Below are positions 52,312-61,990 of a DNA stretch of 64,000 nt, piece by piece (within the stretch, counting starts at the first letter, position 1; each line of letters starts with the position of its first letter). Made by a program: the position numbers and the translations under genes. Source of the stretch: [Eubacterium] infirmum (lineage in GTDB: Bacteria > Bacillota > Clostridia > Peptostreptococcales > Anaerovoracaceae); NCBI GenBank assembly GCA_900450455.1, contig UGGN01000001.1, positions 248,001-312,000 on the forward strand. Direction: 5' to 3'. The notes below the pieces were generated by a model. The model was not told where the DNA came from and ran no database searches. It saw only the letters and a list, made by a program, of their open reading frames with translations.

Positions 52312-52971
52312 ATGAGCTTCGATTTCACATTTATAGAGATAATGGATATGATAGGGACGATTGCCTTTGCTCTTTCCGGTGCTGCTGTCGCGGCACGTAA
52401 GGGCATGGATATATTCGGTATCAATATCCTTGCATTGGTAACGGCAACCGGCGGAGGAGTTATACGCGATATCATCGTAGGTATGAATCCTCCTCTTTCA
52501 TTTCAAAACCCAATCTATCTAGTTGCGTCGCTGATTACCGCAAATATAGCTTTCATCATCATGAACCTGAGAAAGGGAAAGGCTGAGGACCACTTCGTTG
52601 TAGTCCCCGAAAGGGCGTTATTTTGGTTTGACACGGTAGGCCTTGCTGCTTTTACAGTCGATGGTGCAATAGTGGGATATAATTCGCAGACTGTTGCACA
52701 TCTCTTTTTGATTGTTTTTCTCGGCGTTGTTACAGGTGTTGGCGGAGGAGTCCTAAGAGATATGATGGCGTGTGAGATGCCGTATGTATTTGTAAAGCAT
52801 GTCTATGCCTTTGCATCGGTTCTCGGGGGAATTCTCACAGGTTCGCTTTTAATTATGGAGTTGACGAGCAAAAATGTGGCAATCGCAGCGGGGTTTGCTC
52901 TTACTATTTTGATTAGAGTGCTTGCTGCACATTTTAGGTGGAATTTACCACGTATTGAGGAAAGGAAATAA
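52312..52971 (+). CDS. TRIC/UPF0126-family membrane protein
   Basis: A 219-residue protein with seven helices and the paired glycine-rich repeats GGGVIRDIIVG and GGGVLRDMMAC of the UPF0126 (YicG/YadS) family, related to TRIC cation channels. Function in bacteria is thought to be ion or amino acid passage. A promoter TTGATA (52258-52263) - 16 bp - TATTAT (52280-52285) may drive it and the following flavin reductase, whose ATG overlaps its end nearly exactly. Confidence 0.87.
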   Translation: MSFDFTFIEIMDMIGTIAFALSGAAVAARKGMDIFGINILALVTATGGGVIRDIIVGMNPPLSFQNPIYLVASLITANIAFIIMNLRKGKAEDHFVVVPERALFWFDTVGLAAFTVDGAIVGYNSQTVAHLFLIVFLGVVTGVGGGVLRDMMACEMPYVFVKHVYAFASVLGGILTGSLLIMELTSKNVAIAAGFALTILIRVLAAHFRWNLPRIEERK

Positions 52972-52972
52972 G

Positions 52973-53611
52973 ATGGCTAAAGTTTCTCTAAAACCGGGCA
53001 CGATGCTGAATCCGCTTCCCGCAGTTATGGTTAGCTGCTCAGATGGAGACTTGGATAATGTTCTGACAATCGCCTGGACCGGAATCATAAATTCGGAACC
53101 GCCGATTACTTATGTATCGGTCAGAAAATCGAGATATTCACATCAGCTCATAGAAAAATCAGGGGAATTTGTTATAAACCTTGTAAATGAAGAACTTGTG
53201 CGTTCGGCTGACTACTGTGGCGTCAAAAGTGGCAGAAATGAGGATAAGTTTGCCAAGTGTAATCTAAGCAAGATACATGCAGACCATGTCAAGGCGCCGC
53301 TAATCAAAGAATCACCGGTTAATCTCGAGTGCAAGGTTCTGGAAATTAAAGAATATCAAACTCACGACATGTTTATCGCCGAGATAGTTGCCGTGCATGC
53401 AGACGAGGAACTTTTCGATGATGATGGTAGAATACGTCTGGATCTTGCAGGAATGGTTGCCTTTAACCACGGGGAGTACTTCGGCATCAAGAGAAAGCCC
53501 ATTGGAAGATTTGGCTTCTCGGTCATGAAAAAAAGTACGAAGAAGCGCATAAATCGTGAGGCAAAGGAAAAACGTCAAAAGAGAAATGAGGCTAGAAAGC
53601 GCAAGGCTTAG
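52973..53611 (+). CDS. Flavin reductase-like (FMN-binding split barrel) protein
   Basis: A 212-residue protein of the flavin_reductase family (LNPLPAVMVSCSD, ITYVSVRKSRYSHQLIEKSGEFVINLV, ADYCGVKSGRNEDKF). It should bind FMN and use NAD(P)H. The C-terminal ~25 residues are strongly basic (KKSTKKRINREAKEKRQKR), an unusual tail. ATG 52973 with AAAGGAAATAAG upstream; it starts 1 base after the TRIC gene stop. Confidence 0.88.
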   Translation: MAKVSLKPGTMLNPLPAVMVSCSDGDLDNVLTIAWTGIINSEPPITYVSVRKSRYSHQLIEKSGEFVINLVNEELVRSADYCGVKSGRNEDKFAKCNLSKIHADHVKAPLIKESPVNLECKVLEIKEYQTHDMFIAEIVAVHADEELFDDDGRIRLDLAGMVAFNHGEYFGIKRKPIGRFGFSVMKKSTKKRINREAKEKRQKRNEARKRKA

Positions 53612-53629
53612 CCCAATCGCCTAATTGCT

Positions 53630-54199
53630 ATGGATATAGTTGTTATAAGAAGTAATAGAAGAAGCTTTGCAATAGAGATTGGTGGGGACAAAATAATTAA
53701 AGTTAGAGTCCCAAAGCGTGCAAGCAAAGTCCAAATAGACGAGCTGCTCATGAAAAAGCAAGACTGGATATTGCGTACTCTTGATAAGATGGATCAAAGG
53801 AATGAAGTTTCCATTAGGGAAGCTGAACAGGTCAAGGAACTGAGTTCTGAAGAAATAAAAAAACTGAGAAAAGAGGCGAGAGCAAGGCTTACGGAACTTA
53901 CTGAGCGCTGGGCCAATAGAATAGGAGTAAGCTATGGGAACATTTCTATTAGAGGTCAAAAGACCAGATGGGGAAGCTGTTCATCAAAGGGAAACCTAAA
54001 CTACAACTACCTTCTTATGCTCTGCCCGGATGAGGTCGTAGAGTACGTAGTCATACATGAGCTATGCCACAGAATTCACATGAACCACTCCATGAAATTT
54101 TGGGAGAAAATAGAGGAATATTGCCCGCAGCACAAGCAGGCGAGAAAGTGGCTAAAACAAAATGGACACTGCGTTATAGCAAGGCTTCCGCAAAGATAA
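53630..54199 (+). CDS. YgjP-like (DUF45) zinc metallopeptidase
   Basis: A 189-residue protein with HELCH (143-147) and the downstream His-rich part (HMNHSMKFWEKIEEYCPQHKQ) typical of YgjP/WLM-related zinc metallopeptidases, preceded by RWGSCSSKGNLNYNY, the family hallmark. It also has the paired basic N-terminal region. Substrate unknown. No clear ribosome binding site before ATG 53630, so coupling to the preceding gene is possible. Confidence 0.88.
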   Translation: MDIVVIRSNRRSFAIEIGGDKIIKVRVPKRASKVQIDELLMKKQDWILRTLDKMDQRNEVSIREAEQVKELSSEEIKKLRKEARARLTELTERWANRIGVSYGNISIRGQKTRWGSCSSKGNLNYNYLLMLCPDEVVEYVVIHELCHRIHMNHSMKFWEKIEEYCPQHKQARKWLKQNGHCVIARLPQR

Positions 54200-54203
54200 C
54201 TAT

Positions 54204-54240
54204 AAAAGCACTGAGATCTGTGGGTTTCAGTGCTTTTTCC
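54204..54240 (+). terminator. Bidirectional terminator between convergent genes
   Basis: Stem AAAAGCACTGA / TCAGTGCTTTT with a 12-nt loop and flanking T/A runs, serving both strands. Confidence 0.9.
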
Positions 54241-54250
54241 TTGTCTATAT

Positions 54251-54964
54251 TCAGTTGGATGCGGCTTTTACCAGCTGTTCAAATATTCTATCCTGCTCTT
54301 TTCTACCTTTTCTCAGCGTTTCCGGATGCCACTGGAAGCCGTAGCAGAACTTCTTTTCGGGTACATAAATCGCCTCGATGATATCTTCGCCTTGGGAGCG
54401 AGCTATTACTTCAACTCCATCTGCCACCGTCTTCAAAACCTGATGATGGAAGGAGTTGACCTCAAGTTCAGTAAGTCCGTCATACCAAGCAGAAAGCGGT
54501 GAGCCTTGAATTATATCGACCTTGTGAGTTGGGATGTAGTTTGGCTCTCTTTGATTATGATTTGTTGTTCCCGGAAATTGGCTTGGTTGATCCTGCCATA
54601 CTGAGCCGCCAAGCAGTATATTTATAAGCTGCATGCCGCGACATATACCAATAATCGGCAAGTCTTTCGCATAAGCATGCTCAAAATAAATGATCTCGGT
54701 CACATCGCGTATTGGAGCAGTGCTGCCCAGTTTTAAAATGGGTTTTTCACCGTAGAGTGCGGGGTCGCTGTCCGGACCGCCGGTGAAGATTATGCCGTCC
54801 AGCCTTTCGATATGTTCTTTAACAACATCTTCATTATCTGTAAATGGAAGCATTACAGGAGCACCGCCTGTGGCTATTATTGCGTCTAGATATCCCGGAA
54901 TAATCCACCAGCTGTTATAATTATAGTCATAGAGTGGAGTAACTCCTATAAGTGGTCTGCTCAT
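54251..54964 (-). CDS. Class I glutamine amidotransferase-like hydrolase (peptidase C26)
   Basis: A 237-residue protein of the gamma-glutamyl-gamma-aminobutyrate hydrolase (PuuD) group. Nucleophile Cys108 sits in GICRGMQLINI, the oxyanion region in FTGGPDSDP, and the catalytic His in QWHPE near the end. It hydrolyses gamma-glutamyl amides; physiological substrate unknown. First downstream member of a minus-strand group with the deacetylase (10 bases). Confidence 0.9.
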   Translation of the reverse strand: MSRPLIGVTPLYDYNYNSWWIIPGYLDAIIATGGAPVMLPFTDNEDVVKEHIERLDGIIFTGGPDSDPALYGEKPILKLGSTAPIRDVTEIIYFEHAYAKDLPIIGICRGMQLINILLGGSVWQDQPSQFPGTTNHNQREPNYIPTHKVDIIQGSPLSAWYDGLTELEVNSFHHQVLKTVADGVEVIARSQGEDIIEAIYVPEKKFCYGFQWHPETLRKGRKEQDRIFEQLVKAASN

Positions 54965-54973
54965 TCTTCCTCC

Positions 54974-56080
54974 TTAATTTAGGCTTGCGATAAAGGTGTC
55001 AAAATCAGTAGTGTTGTAAACACCGATTCGCTTTAAAATTGTCGGATCGTCGCCCGGATAGACCTTGCCTCGTTTTATGGTAAAGCTGCAAAGAACGCCC
55101 ATATCCCTCAAAGCGCTTCGTGCATCAGGCGTATAATCTCCGTAAGGGTAGGCAAATGCATGGTTATTTCCGACTATATCCCTATTCGCCGTTAAATCTG
55201 CAATGATTTCGCTCTTGGATAGTTTACCAATCTGATGATGACTTTCCCCTGATGCTAGGGTGTCCGGAAAGTGCATATTGTAGCTGTGCGACTGAAATGA
55301 AATATATGGACTTGCGTATGTACACATCTTCGATAGAGCGTCGTACTTTCCAATCATGAACTGCGTAGCCGGAATCTTGTACTTATTTAGAATCGGAAGT
55401 CCCTCTTTGAACATCGAAATTCCACCGTCATCAAAGGTTACAATCACGCTTTTTGCCGGAAGTGAAATCTTTCCGTCGATATAAGCTCTGAGTTCAGAAA
55501 AACTTGGAAAATAGAAGCCTGAATCGTGAAGATACTTCATATGAGCATCAAGCTGGCTGATTGAAACACACCATCTACTCCTAAGAGACACAGCATCAAT
55601 ATCAGGAGCAACGTAGTGGTACATCAAAACGGGAACACCGTTGGTGTCGGCCTCAAATTTACTCGCTTCGATAACCCGAACTGTCCTTGAAATACTGCGC
55701 TTGGCATTTCCAACAACAAAACTGTATTTAATCTCGTAATCGCCAGGCTTATGTGTGTCGACTTTACCTGTAATCTCACACTTTGATACATAGCCGGATC
55801 TATTGTCTACACAGTAGGCTCCTGATTCAATGTACGGTTCGCCCTGCTTGACTAGGGTAAGCTCACTGCCGAGAAGCCCCATCCTCATGTGACCGGCGTC
55901 CTCGACCTCGGTCACACTCATCGAAATTTGTGACTTCGCCTTTGCCGTAGCGGTCTTAATCTGATGCAGCGATATATCTCTCTGCTTATCGGTCCTTAGC
56001 TTGTAGGCCAACACAAGAAATGCACCTATAACAACCACAATAATAAGCATAAGAAGAACTGTATTGGTCTTTTTGGACAT
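54974..56080 (-). CDS. Membrane-anchored polysaccharide deacetylase
   Basis: A 368-residue protein. One N-terminal membrane helix (VLLMLIIVVVIGAFLVLAY) places it outside the cell. A bacterial Ig-like/DUF5011-type segment (about 75-140, EPYIESGAYCVD, HKPGDYEIKYSF) is followed by a NodB-type deacetylase domain with VIVTFDDGG (catalytic Asp), QSHSYNMHF (metal His) and FAYPYGDYTPD. Probably modifies N-acetylated cell-wall or surface glycan. It lies between the C26 hydrolase and the serine acetyltransferase. Confidence 0.9.
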   Translation of the reverse strand: MSKKTNTVLLMLIIVVVIGAFLVLAYKLRTDKQRDISLHQIKTATAKAKSQISMSVTEVEDAGHMRMGLLGSELTLVKQGEPYIESGAYCVDNRSGYVSKCEITGKVDTHKPGDYEIKYSFVVGNAKRSISRTVRVIEASKFEADTNGVPVLMYHYVAPDIDAVSLRSRWCVSISQLDAHMKYLHDSGFYFPSFSELRAYIDGKISLPAKSVIVTFDDGGISMFKEGLPILNKYKIPATQFMIGKYDALSKMCTYASPYISFQSHSYNMHFPDTLASGESHHQIGKLSKSEIIADLTANRDIVGNNHAFAYPYGDYTPDARSALRDMGVLCSFTIKRGKVYPGDDPTILKRIGVYNTTDFDTFIASLN

Positions 56081-56088
56081 TGATACTC

Positions 56089-56997
56089 CTAAATGTTGCT
56101 AATTACGGTTGACTCGGTTTTTACGATTACGCTTGTATTTGGCTCTATCGAGCGAGTCACAAAGGCGCTACCGCCGATTATGCTGTCGTGCCCGATGACA
56201 GTATTTCCGCCCAGTACTGTCGCGCCGGCGTAAAGAGTTACATTATCCTCGATGGTCGGATGTCTCTTGACTCCATGGAGAAGTTGTCCGTCCTTGGTGG
56301 AAAGAGCTCCTATGGTAACGCCCTGATAAACCTTGACATGTTCTCCGATGATTGAAGTTTCACCGATTACTATACCTGTTGCGTGGTCGATAAAGAAGTG
56401 CTTACCGATGCTTGCACCGGGATGAATATCGACCCCCGTCTTGCTGTGGGCGTGCTCAGACATAATCCTTGGAATATATGGGATGTTCATCAAAGACAGC
56501 TCGTGAGCTATACGGTGAACGGTGATTGCATAAAGTCCGGGATAAGCGAGGATAATCTCTGTTCTGTCCCTAGCTGCCGGATCTCCATCAAAGGCTGCAT
56601 CTATATCCGTATCGAGATACTCTCTGATCTTTGGAATCTTGGAGAAAAAATCGAGGCAGATGTCCTGAGCTACTTCCTTGCGTTCAGCTCTATCGACATC
56701 CCGGAAACGCTCGTCATTTACAAGAACAATCTCAAGCTGCTTACGCAGATTGTACATTACGTCCTCAATGAGAACAGCAACCCTGTTCTTGGCGGTGTGT
56801 GTGCGATAAATTTCATCTCTGTAAAAGCCCGGATATATTATCATAATCAGCTTCTTCAGTACATCTATAATCACGTCCTGATCAGGTTGTCCGAAGAAAG
56901 CCATCTCGTCAATAGCCCTGTTGTTGTCGTAATCCGCCAAAATGCCGCACACTATGCAGTCGACCTTATTTGTTGGCTTGTTGTGCTTGCAATCCAT
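56089..56997 (-). CDS. cysE: Serine O-acetyltransferase (EpsC type)
   Basis: A 302-residue acetyltransferase. The N-terminal ~150 residues are helical (EpsC-type extension), then hexapeptide repeats from about 190 (GVDIHPGASIGKHFFIDHATGIVIGETSIIGEHVKVYQGVTIGA...). It makes O-acetylserine from serine and acetyl-CoA for cysteine synthesis. No cysK is next to it. The minus-strand start has GGCAAC-type weak ribosome binding. It precedes the deacetylase by 8 bases. Confidence 0.9.
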   Translation of the reverse strand: MDCKHNKPTNKVDCIVCGILADYDNNRAIDEMAFFGQPDQDVIIDVLKKLIMIIYPGFYRDEIYRTHTAKNRVAVLIEDVMYNLRKQLEIVLVNDERFRDVDRAERKEVAQDICLDFFSKIPKIREYLDTDIDAAFDGDPAARDRTEIILAYPGLYAITVHRIAHELSLMNIPYIPRIMSEHAHSKTGVDIHPGASIGKHFFIDHATGIVIGETSIIGEHVKVYQGVTIGALSTKDGQLLHGVKRHPTIEDNVTLYAGATVLGGNTVIGHDSIIGGSAFVTRSIEPNTSVIVKTESTVISNI

Positions 56998-57250
56998 AGT
57001 AGTTGCCTTTCTATATATATAATCAAAAAAAGATATTTGTCTGCCTATGCCTCATCATAATTGATAATTAAAGCACTTATTGGCATGACGCGAATTCGCT
57101 TATCTAAAAACCGTTGAAATTACGCCAAATATAGCTGTTTCTACTCTCTAGATTTTATCATAATCATGCGGTCTGTTCAAGAAGTTGTATTAGGGGAACT
57201 CAGTATTTTTTGGATAAGCCCAAATAATATTCATACTATTCAAAAATGCG

Positions 57251-57279
57251 TTGAACTATCCGCCTGCATTTGATATAAT
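57251..57279 (+). promoter_or_regulatory. Promoter of the EF-G-like gene
   Basis: TTGAAC (57251-57256) - 17 bp - TATAAT (57274-57279), followed by AAGGAGG and ATG 57309. Confidence 0.85.
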
Positions 57280-57308
57280 CTAATCAATTTAACCAAGGAG
57301 GTACACTA

Positions 57309-59270
57309 ATGAAGGGCTATACAAGCGAAACTATCAGAAACGTTGCATTGTTAGGGCATGGAGGATGCGGTAAGACCACATTCTTGGAATCGGCTTTGTA
57401 TGAGACCGGCGTAATCAAAAAGCTGGGTAAGGTCGAGGACGGAAACACTGTATCTGACTATGATAAGATGGAAGTTGAAAAGGGATATTCTATAAATACA
57501 TCAGTAGTTCCAATCGAGTGGAAGGGTAGCAAGATCAACTTTATCGATACGCCGGGATATTTTGACTTTATCGGAGAAGTCAATGCAGCTCTTCGCGCTG
57601 CCGAAGCTGCGGTTATCATGGTTGACGCAGGATCGGGAATCCAGGTAGGTACCGAAGCGGCATGGAATGCTTGTGAAAGATATAGCATGCCAAGATTTAT
57701 TAGTATAACTAAGCGTGATAAAGACGAATTCGATTTCTATAAAACCTTTGATGAGCTGAAGGCGAAGTTCGGGAATAAGCTGGTACCGCTATCATGGCCG
57801 CTCTCAGCTGAGATTGATGATGAACTAAAGGAGGCTATCGCCGAGTCGGATGAAGAGCTCATGGAAAAGTACTTTGATGGTGAGGAATTTACCGACGAAG
57901 AAATCAAAAAGGGGATGGTAAAGGGTATCTCCGAAGGAAATATTGTGCCGGTTTGCTCATCTGCGTTCCAGTTAGGACACGGAATCGAGGGACTTTTAGA
58001 CCTTCTCATTGAGTACGTTCCTACACCGCTTCAGCATGGTCCGTACAGAGGTTTTAACGATAAGAACGAGCCGGTTGAGAGGATATCCGTAACAGATGCA
58101 CCTATGTCGGCATTTGTATTTAAGACAATAATTGACCCGTTTGTAGGAAAAATTTCCGTTATGAAGGTTATAACCGGAAAGATAAACTCGGGTACAGAAG
58201 TATATAATGAGAGAATAGGCAAGACAGAAAAACTCGGAAAACTATTCTTCCTAAGAGGTAAAGAACAACTTGAACTCAACTATGCAGAGGCCGGAGATAT
58301 CGTTGCAGTAGCAAAGTTACAGAACACAAAGTCGGGAGATACTCTCTGCGATAAGAGTGACGTAATAAGATATCTACCACTTGACTTCCCGTCACCTACA
58401 TACTACATTGCCATTGAGGCGCTGGATAAGAATGACGATGAAAAGATGGGTGTCGGTCTTGCAAGGCTAAGAGAGGAAGACCCTTCATTCGTAGTAGAGA
58501 GAAACAGTGAAACTCACCAGACACTTCTCGGAGGTCAGGGAGACATTCAGCTTGGAATCATCTTAGCTAAACTAAAGGATAGATTTGGTGTTTCAGTTAA
58601 GACAGTTCCTCAGAAGATTGCCTACAGAGAGACTATAAAAGGTAGCTCAGACGTTCAAGGAAAACATAAGAAACAGTCAGGTGGTGCCGGTCAGTACGGT
58701 GATGTTCACATTAGATTCTCACCTTCAGATAAGGAATTTGAGTTCTCTGAGGAGCTGTTCGGCGGATCAATTCCGAAGAACTACGTTCCTGCTGTAGAAA
58801 AGGGACTGATTGAAAGTTTGGAGAAGGGTCCTCTTGCAGGTTGCAAGGTAGTGAACATCAAAGCCGTTCTATACGACGGTTCATACCACGATGTGGACTC
58901 AAATGAAGTTTCCTTCAAAATCGCAGCTTCACTAGCTTTCAAGAAGGGTATCGTTGAAGCTAACCCTTGTCTGCTTGAGCCAATTATGCATGTTGAAATT
59001 ACAGTTCCTGACGAGTACATGGGAGATGTAATCGGTGATATGAACAAGCGTAGAGGTAAAATTTTGGGAATGGAACCGCTATCAAACGGTGGACAGAAGG
59101 TCGTTGCAGAAGCACCTCAGGCAGAATTATTCGATTATGCACTTGGACTGCGTTCAATGACACAGGGCAGAGGCGTATTCGAAATGAAGTTTGAGCGTTA
59201 CGAAGAGCTGCCAAAACATTTGGCAGAGAAAATCATCGCTCAGCATTCCGCTGAGAATGAAGCAAAATAA
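57309..59270 (+). CDS. EF-G-like translational GTPase (EF-G paralogue)
   Basis: A 653-residue GTPase with all five EF-G domains. The P-loop is GHGGCGKT instead of AHVDAGKTT, and the switch II is DTPGYFDF instead of DTPGHVDF, so the key catalytic histidine is a tyrosine. These features mark the EF-G2/EF-G-like subgroup, not the main fusA product, and no rpsL, rpsG or tuf is near. Domain IV has KKQSGGAGQYGDV. Role may be in ribosome rescue or stress; not determined. Confidence 0.88.
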   Translation: MKGYTSETIRNVALLGHGGCGKTTFLESALYETGVIKKLGKVEDGNTVSDYDKMEVEKGYSINTSVVPIEWKGSKINFIDTPGYFDFIGEVNAALRAAEAAVIMVDAGSGIQVGTEAAWNACERYSMPRFISITKRDKDEFDFYKTFDELKAKFGNKLVPLSWPLSAEIDDELKEAIAESDEELMEKYFDGEEFTDEEIKKGMVKGISEGNIVPVCSSAFQLGHGIEGLLDLLIEYVPTPLQHGPYRGFNDKNEPVERISVTDAPMSAFVFKTIIDPFVGKISVMKVITGKINSGTEVYNERIGKTEKLGKLFFLRGKEQLELNYAEAGDIVAVAKLQNTKSGDTLCDKSDVIRYLPLDFPSPTYYIAIEALDKNDDEKMGVGLARLREEDPSFVVERNSETHQTLLGGQGDIQLGIILAKLKDRFGVSVKTVPQKIAYRETIKGSSDVQGKHKKQSGGAGQYGDVHIRFSPSDKEFEFSEELFGGSIPKNYVPAVEKGLIESLEKGPLAGCKVVNIKAVLYDGSYHDVDSNEVSFKIAASLAFKKGIVEANPCLLEPIMHVEITVPDEYMGDVIGDMNKRRGKILGMEPLSNGGQKVVAEAPQAELFDYALGLRSMTQGRGVFEMKFERYEELPKHLAEKIIAQHSAENEAK

Positions 59271-59303
59271 TTGCTGCTAATAATAATTAAATTAAATTCA
59301 AGG

Positions 59304-59364
59304 ACCTCCGCACAGTTTTGCATATATCTTTGAGATTAGATGCATTGTCTGGCGGAGGTTTTCT
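59304..59364 (+). terminator. Terminator after EF-G-like gene
   Basis: Stem ACCTCCGC / GCGGAGGT with a long loop, followed by TTTTCT. Confidence 0.65.
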
Positions 59365-59434
59365 GATGTATTTGTTGACATGAGTTAGGGGAGAAGATAT
59401 ACTTTGAATAAGAACAAATGTTTGGAGATTTGAT

Positions 59435-60826
59435 ATGGCGAAGAAGGCGAAATCAGTATATGTTTGTCAGGAATGCGGATACGAGACTCCGAGATGGCTC
59501 GGACAGTGTATTTGCGGCGCGTGGAATTCATTTGTCGAGGAGAAGGTCGTAGATATTAAGGAAGACGATGCGAGAAGACGAAGTGGAATAAGCGGTGCAA
59601 ACGGTAGTAAGAGCAAGGCGGCCAAGCTGAACATAATCGGAAGTGCCGAGTATAAGAGAATAGATACAGGTATAGGAGAGCTAAATAGAGTTCTGGGAGG
59701 TGGAATAGTCAAGGGTTCGCTGACTTTGATTTCCGGAGAACCCGGCATAGGTAAGTCCACCATTATCATTCAAGCGGCAAACCACATAGCTAAGACTGTA
59801 GGGAGAGTTCTTTATGTTTCCGGAGAGGAGTCCGAGGAACAGATTAAGATGCGTGCGGATAGAGTCTGTGGTGAGATTGATGATAGGCTTTTTATTCTCT
59901 CCGAGACCAATATGGAGAATATCATGGCTGTGTGTGAGACTCTCGAGCCGGAGTTTGTAATAATTGATTCTATCCAGACTATGTATACGGCAGACATTGA
60001 CTCGGCTCCGGGTAGCGTATCTCAGGTGAGGAGCTGCGGTAATCTTTTGATGAAGATAGGAAAGAGCTGGAACATACCGGTGTTTATAGTTGCGCATGTG
60101 ACTAAGAACGGAGAGCTTGCAGGACCTAAGATTGTAGAGCATCTTGTAGACTGCGTGCTTCACTTCATGGGTGAGAGAAATCATGAACTTCGCATCATGA
60201 GAGCTTTCAAGAATAGATTTGGTACGACGAGCGAGATAGGTGCTTTTAGTATGGAGGAATCAGGCCTCAAGGAGATTCACGATATTTCAGCAAGTTTCCT
60301 GGATAGCAGGGGAATCAAGCCGGAGGGTTCTGTGGTATCCGCGATATATGAGGGTAGCAGACCTGTGTTCATGGAAATTCAGGCGCTTACTGTTGCTTCT
60401 AACGTCGGCTTCGCAAGAAGAACGTCCATAGGAATAGATAATCAAAGACTTGCCATGCTTCTTGCCGTACTTGAACGAAAGGCCGGCATAAACACAATCA
60501 GTCAAGACGTCTATGTGAATGTTGTGGGAGGGCTTAAGGCGGATAGTACATCGGTAGACCTTGGTGTTGTACTTGCAGTTTACTCTTCAGTTAGGAATAT
60601 TAGATGTGGATATAGACTCATTGCCTTTGGAGAAATAGGTCTTACAGGAGAACTCAGATCTGTTTCCAGCGCAGACAAGATTATTGCAGAAGCTGTTCGC
60701 ATGGGTTATGAGAAAGTTATAATGCCTAAGAAGAATGCAACTAAGCTAGGCGAAAAATTTAAAAATTGCAAGATTATAGGTGTTAATAATATCTATGAGG
60801 CGATAGAGGCTTTTAAAGAGCAATAA
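59435..60826 (+). CDS. radA: DNA repair protein RadA/Sms
   Basis: A 463-residue RecA-like helicase for branch migration. The N-terminal C4 zinc finger (CQECGYETPRWLGQCICGAWNSF, broken CxxC...CxC) precedes the Walker A GEPGIGKSTI, the RadA motif KNRFG and a C-terminal Lon-protease-like domain. Usual length. It stands between the EF-G-like gene and the peroxidase. Its ATG follows TTTGGAGATTTGAT. Confidence 0.96.
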   Translation: MAKKAKSVYVCQECGYETPRWLGQCICGAWNSFVEEKVVDIKEDDARRRSGISGANGSKSKAAKLNIIGSAEYKRIDTGIGELNRVLGGGIVKGSLTLISGEPGIGKSTIIIQAANHIAKTVGRVLYVSGEESEEQIKMRADRVCGEIDDRLFILSETNMENIMAVCETLEPEFVIIDSIQTMYTADIDSAPGSVSQVRSCGNLLMKIGKSWNIPVFIVAHVTKNGELAGPKIVEHLVDCVLHFMGERNHELRIMRAFKNRFGTTSEIGAFSMEESGLKEIHDISASFLDSRGIKPEGSVVSAIYEGSRPVFMEIQALTVASNVGFARRTSIGIDNQRLAMLLAVLERKAGINTISQDVYVNVVGGLKADSTSVDLGVVLAVYSSVRNIRCGYRLIAFGEIGLTGELRSVSSADKIIAEAVRMGYEKVIMPKKNATKLGEKFKNCKIIGVNNIYEAIEAFKEQ

Positions 60827-60971
60827 AGTTTTGATTTGAAGTAATAAATAAAAAAAGAAATAAATTTTTTCAATATAGGGGTTGACAGAAACATTATGAT
60901 TGCGTAAAATTAAAATGTAAACAATAATAAATTACACAATCCAATATATAATTTAATTAGGAGGTAAGAAA

Positions 60972-61514
60972 ATGGGCTTTTACGATTATTCAGTTCTAAA
61001 TAGAGCCGGTGAAGAAGTATCGATGAGGAACTTCGAGGGTAAGGTAGTACTGGTTGTTAATACGGCAACAGGATGTGGATTCACACCGCACTATGAGGCG
61101 CTTCAGAAGATGTATGATAAATATGCTGAGAAAGGGCTTGTAATTCTTGATATTCCATGCAATCAGTTTTGGGATCAGGCTCCGGAGAGCGATGATGATA
61201 TTCACAAGTTCTGCACGCTTAATTACAACACCAAGTTTGACCAGATGAAGAAGTCGGACGTAAATGGTGAAAACGAACTACCACTGTACACATACCTAAA
61301 GAGTCAGAAGGGCTTTGAGGGATTCGGTGATGGAGAACTTGCTGAGAAGATGGATGAGATTTTAGAGAGTATCGACGCTGACTATAAGAACAATGCCAAC
61401 ATCAAGTGGAACTTCACCAAGTTCGTTGTTGATAGGAAGGGTGAGGTCGTAGCGAGATTCGAGCCTACGGCAAGCCTTGACGACCTGGAAAAGTGCGTAG
61501 CGTCACTTCTATAA
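60972..61514 (+). CDS. Glutathione peroxidase family protein
   Basis: A 180-residue thiol peroxidase. The catalytic triad is visible: Cys in NTATGCGFTPHYE, Gln in IPCNQFWDQAP and Trp in NIKWNFTKFVVD. In bacteria these proteins often use thioredoxin. A TTGACA at 60892 could be its -35; the -10 is unclear. TTAGGAGG precedes the ATG. Confidence 0.94.
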   Translation: MGFYDYSVLNRAGEEVSMRNFEGKVVLVVNTATGCGFTPHYEALQKMYDKYAEKGLVILDIPCNQFWDQAPESDDDIHKFCTLNYNTKFDQMKKSDVNGENELPLYTYLKSQKGFEGFGDGELAEKMDEILESIDADYKNNANIKWNFTKFVVDRKGEVVARFEPTASLDDLEKCVASLL

Positions 61515-61990
61515 TTTAAAATAGATAATGAATTAGTAATATATATGCGTGATATAAGGATTGCGCTGACCGTTTAATTAGCTCAGAGGCAAATTGGGAC
61601 TTGGTAGGTCAGGTTATGCAAACTCTTATATGTAACAAAGCCGTAGTTTGCAATGAATTACGGCTTTTATTATGACTTTAGTATGGGTACGTCAAATGAA
61701 TGTGAGATAAAGAGTATGGAATTTACTTCATTTCAGAATAAAGTTTTCAATTTTCAAAAAAAAAAAAAAAAGAAAATTTTTTCTTAAAATATGTACTCGT
61801 TTTAATCTATTGTGGTATACTGGATACAGCTATGTTTATGTAGGCTGTTGTTAAATTAAGTTGGGGTTATGAGGTTATAAATTTTTTTTGCAACTAAACT
61901 AATACAATAGCTATTCATTTCTCGCCACGCAATAATTAGTAAATCTAATGAATTAAATGAGGCGGGTTGCATAAGAAAGGGGAAAATAAA
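61515..61990. other. Intergenic region and leader of the right-hand adhesin
   Basis: Contains a terminator (stem AAAGCCGTA / TACGGCTTT, 61637-61668), a run of sixteen A at 61758-61772, and an extended -10 promoter TGG-TATACT (61813-61821). The ~165-nt leader after it has GCAAC/GTTGC pairs, but I recognise no named riboswitch. A hairpin CTGACC/GGTCAG at 61573-61616 is also present. Confidence 0.55.

Noticed and set aside
54064-54502. Plus-strand open frames crossing the terminator near 54.2 kb
   Set aside because: They run through a strong bidirectional terminator and oppose a well-supported minus-strand hydrolase.
56383-57060. Long plus-strand open frame opposite the serine acetyltransferase
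   Set aside because: The opposite strand has clear hexapeptide repeats and family motifs; this frame has none and no ribosome binding site.
61560-61636. tRNA-like stretch (TTAGCTCAGAGG) after the peroxidase gene
   Set aside because: The D-arm-like sequence is not followed by a proper anticodon arm, T-arm or acceptor stem.
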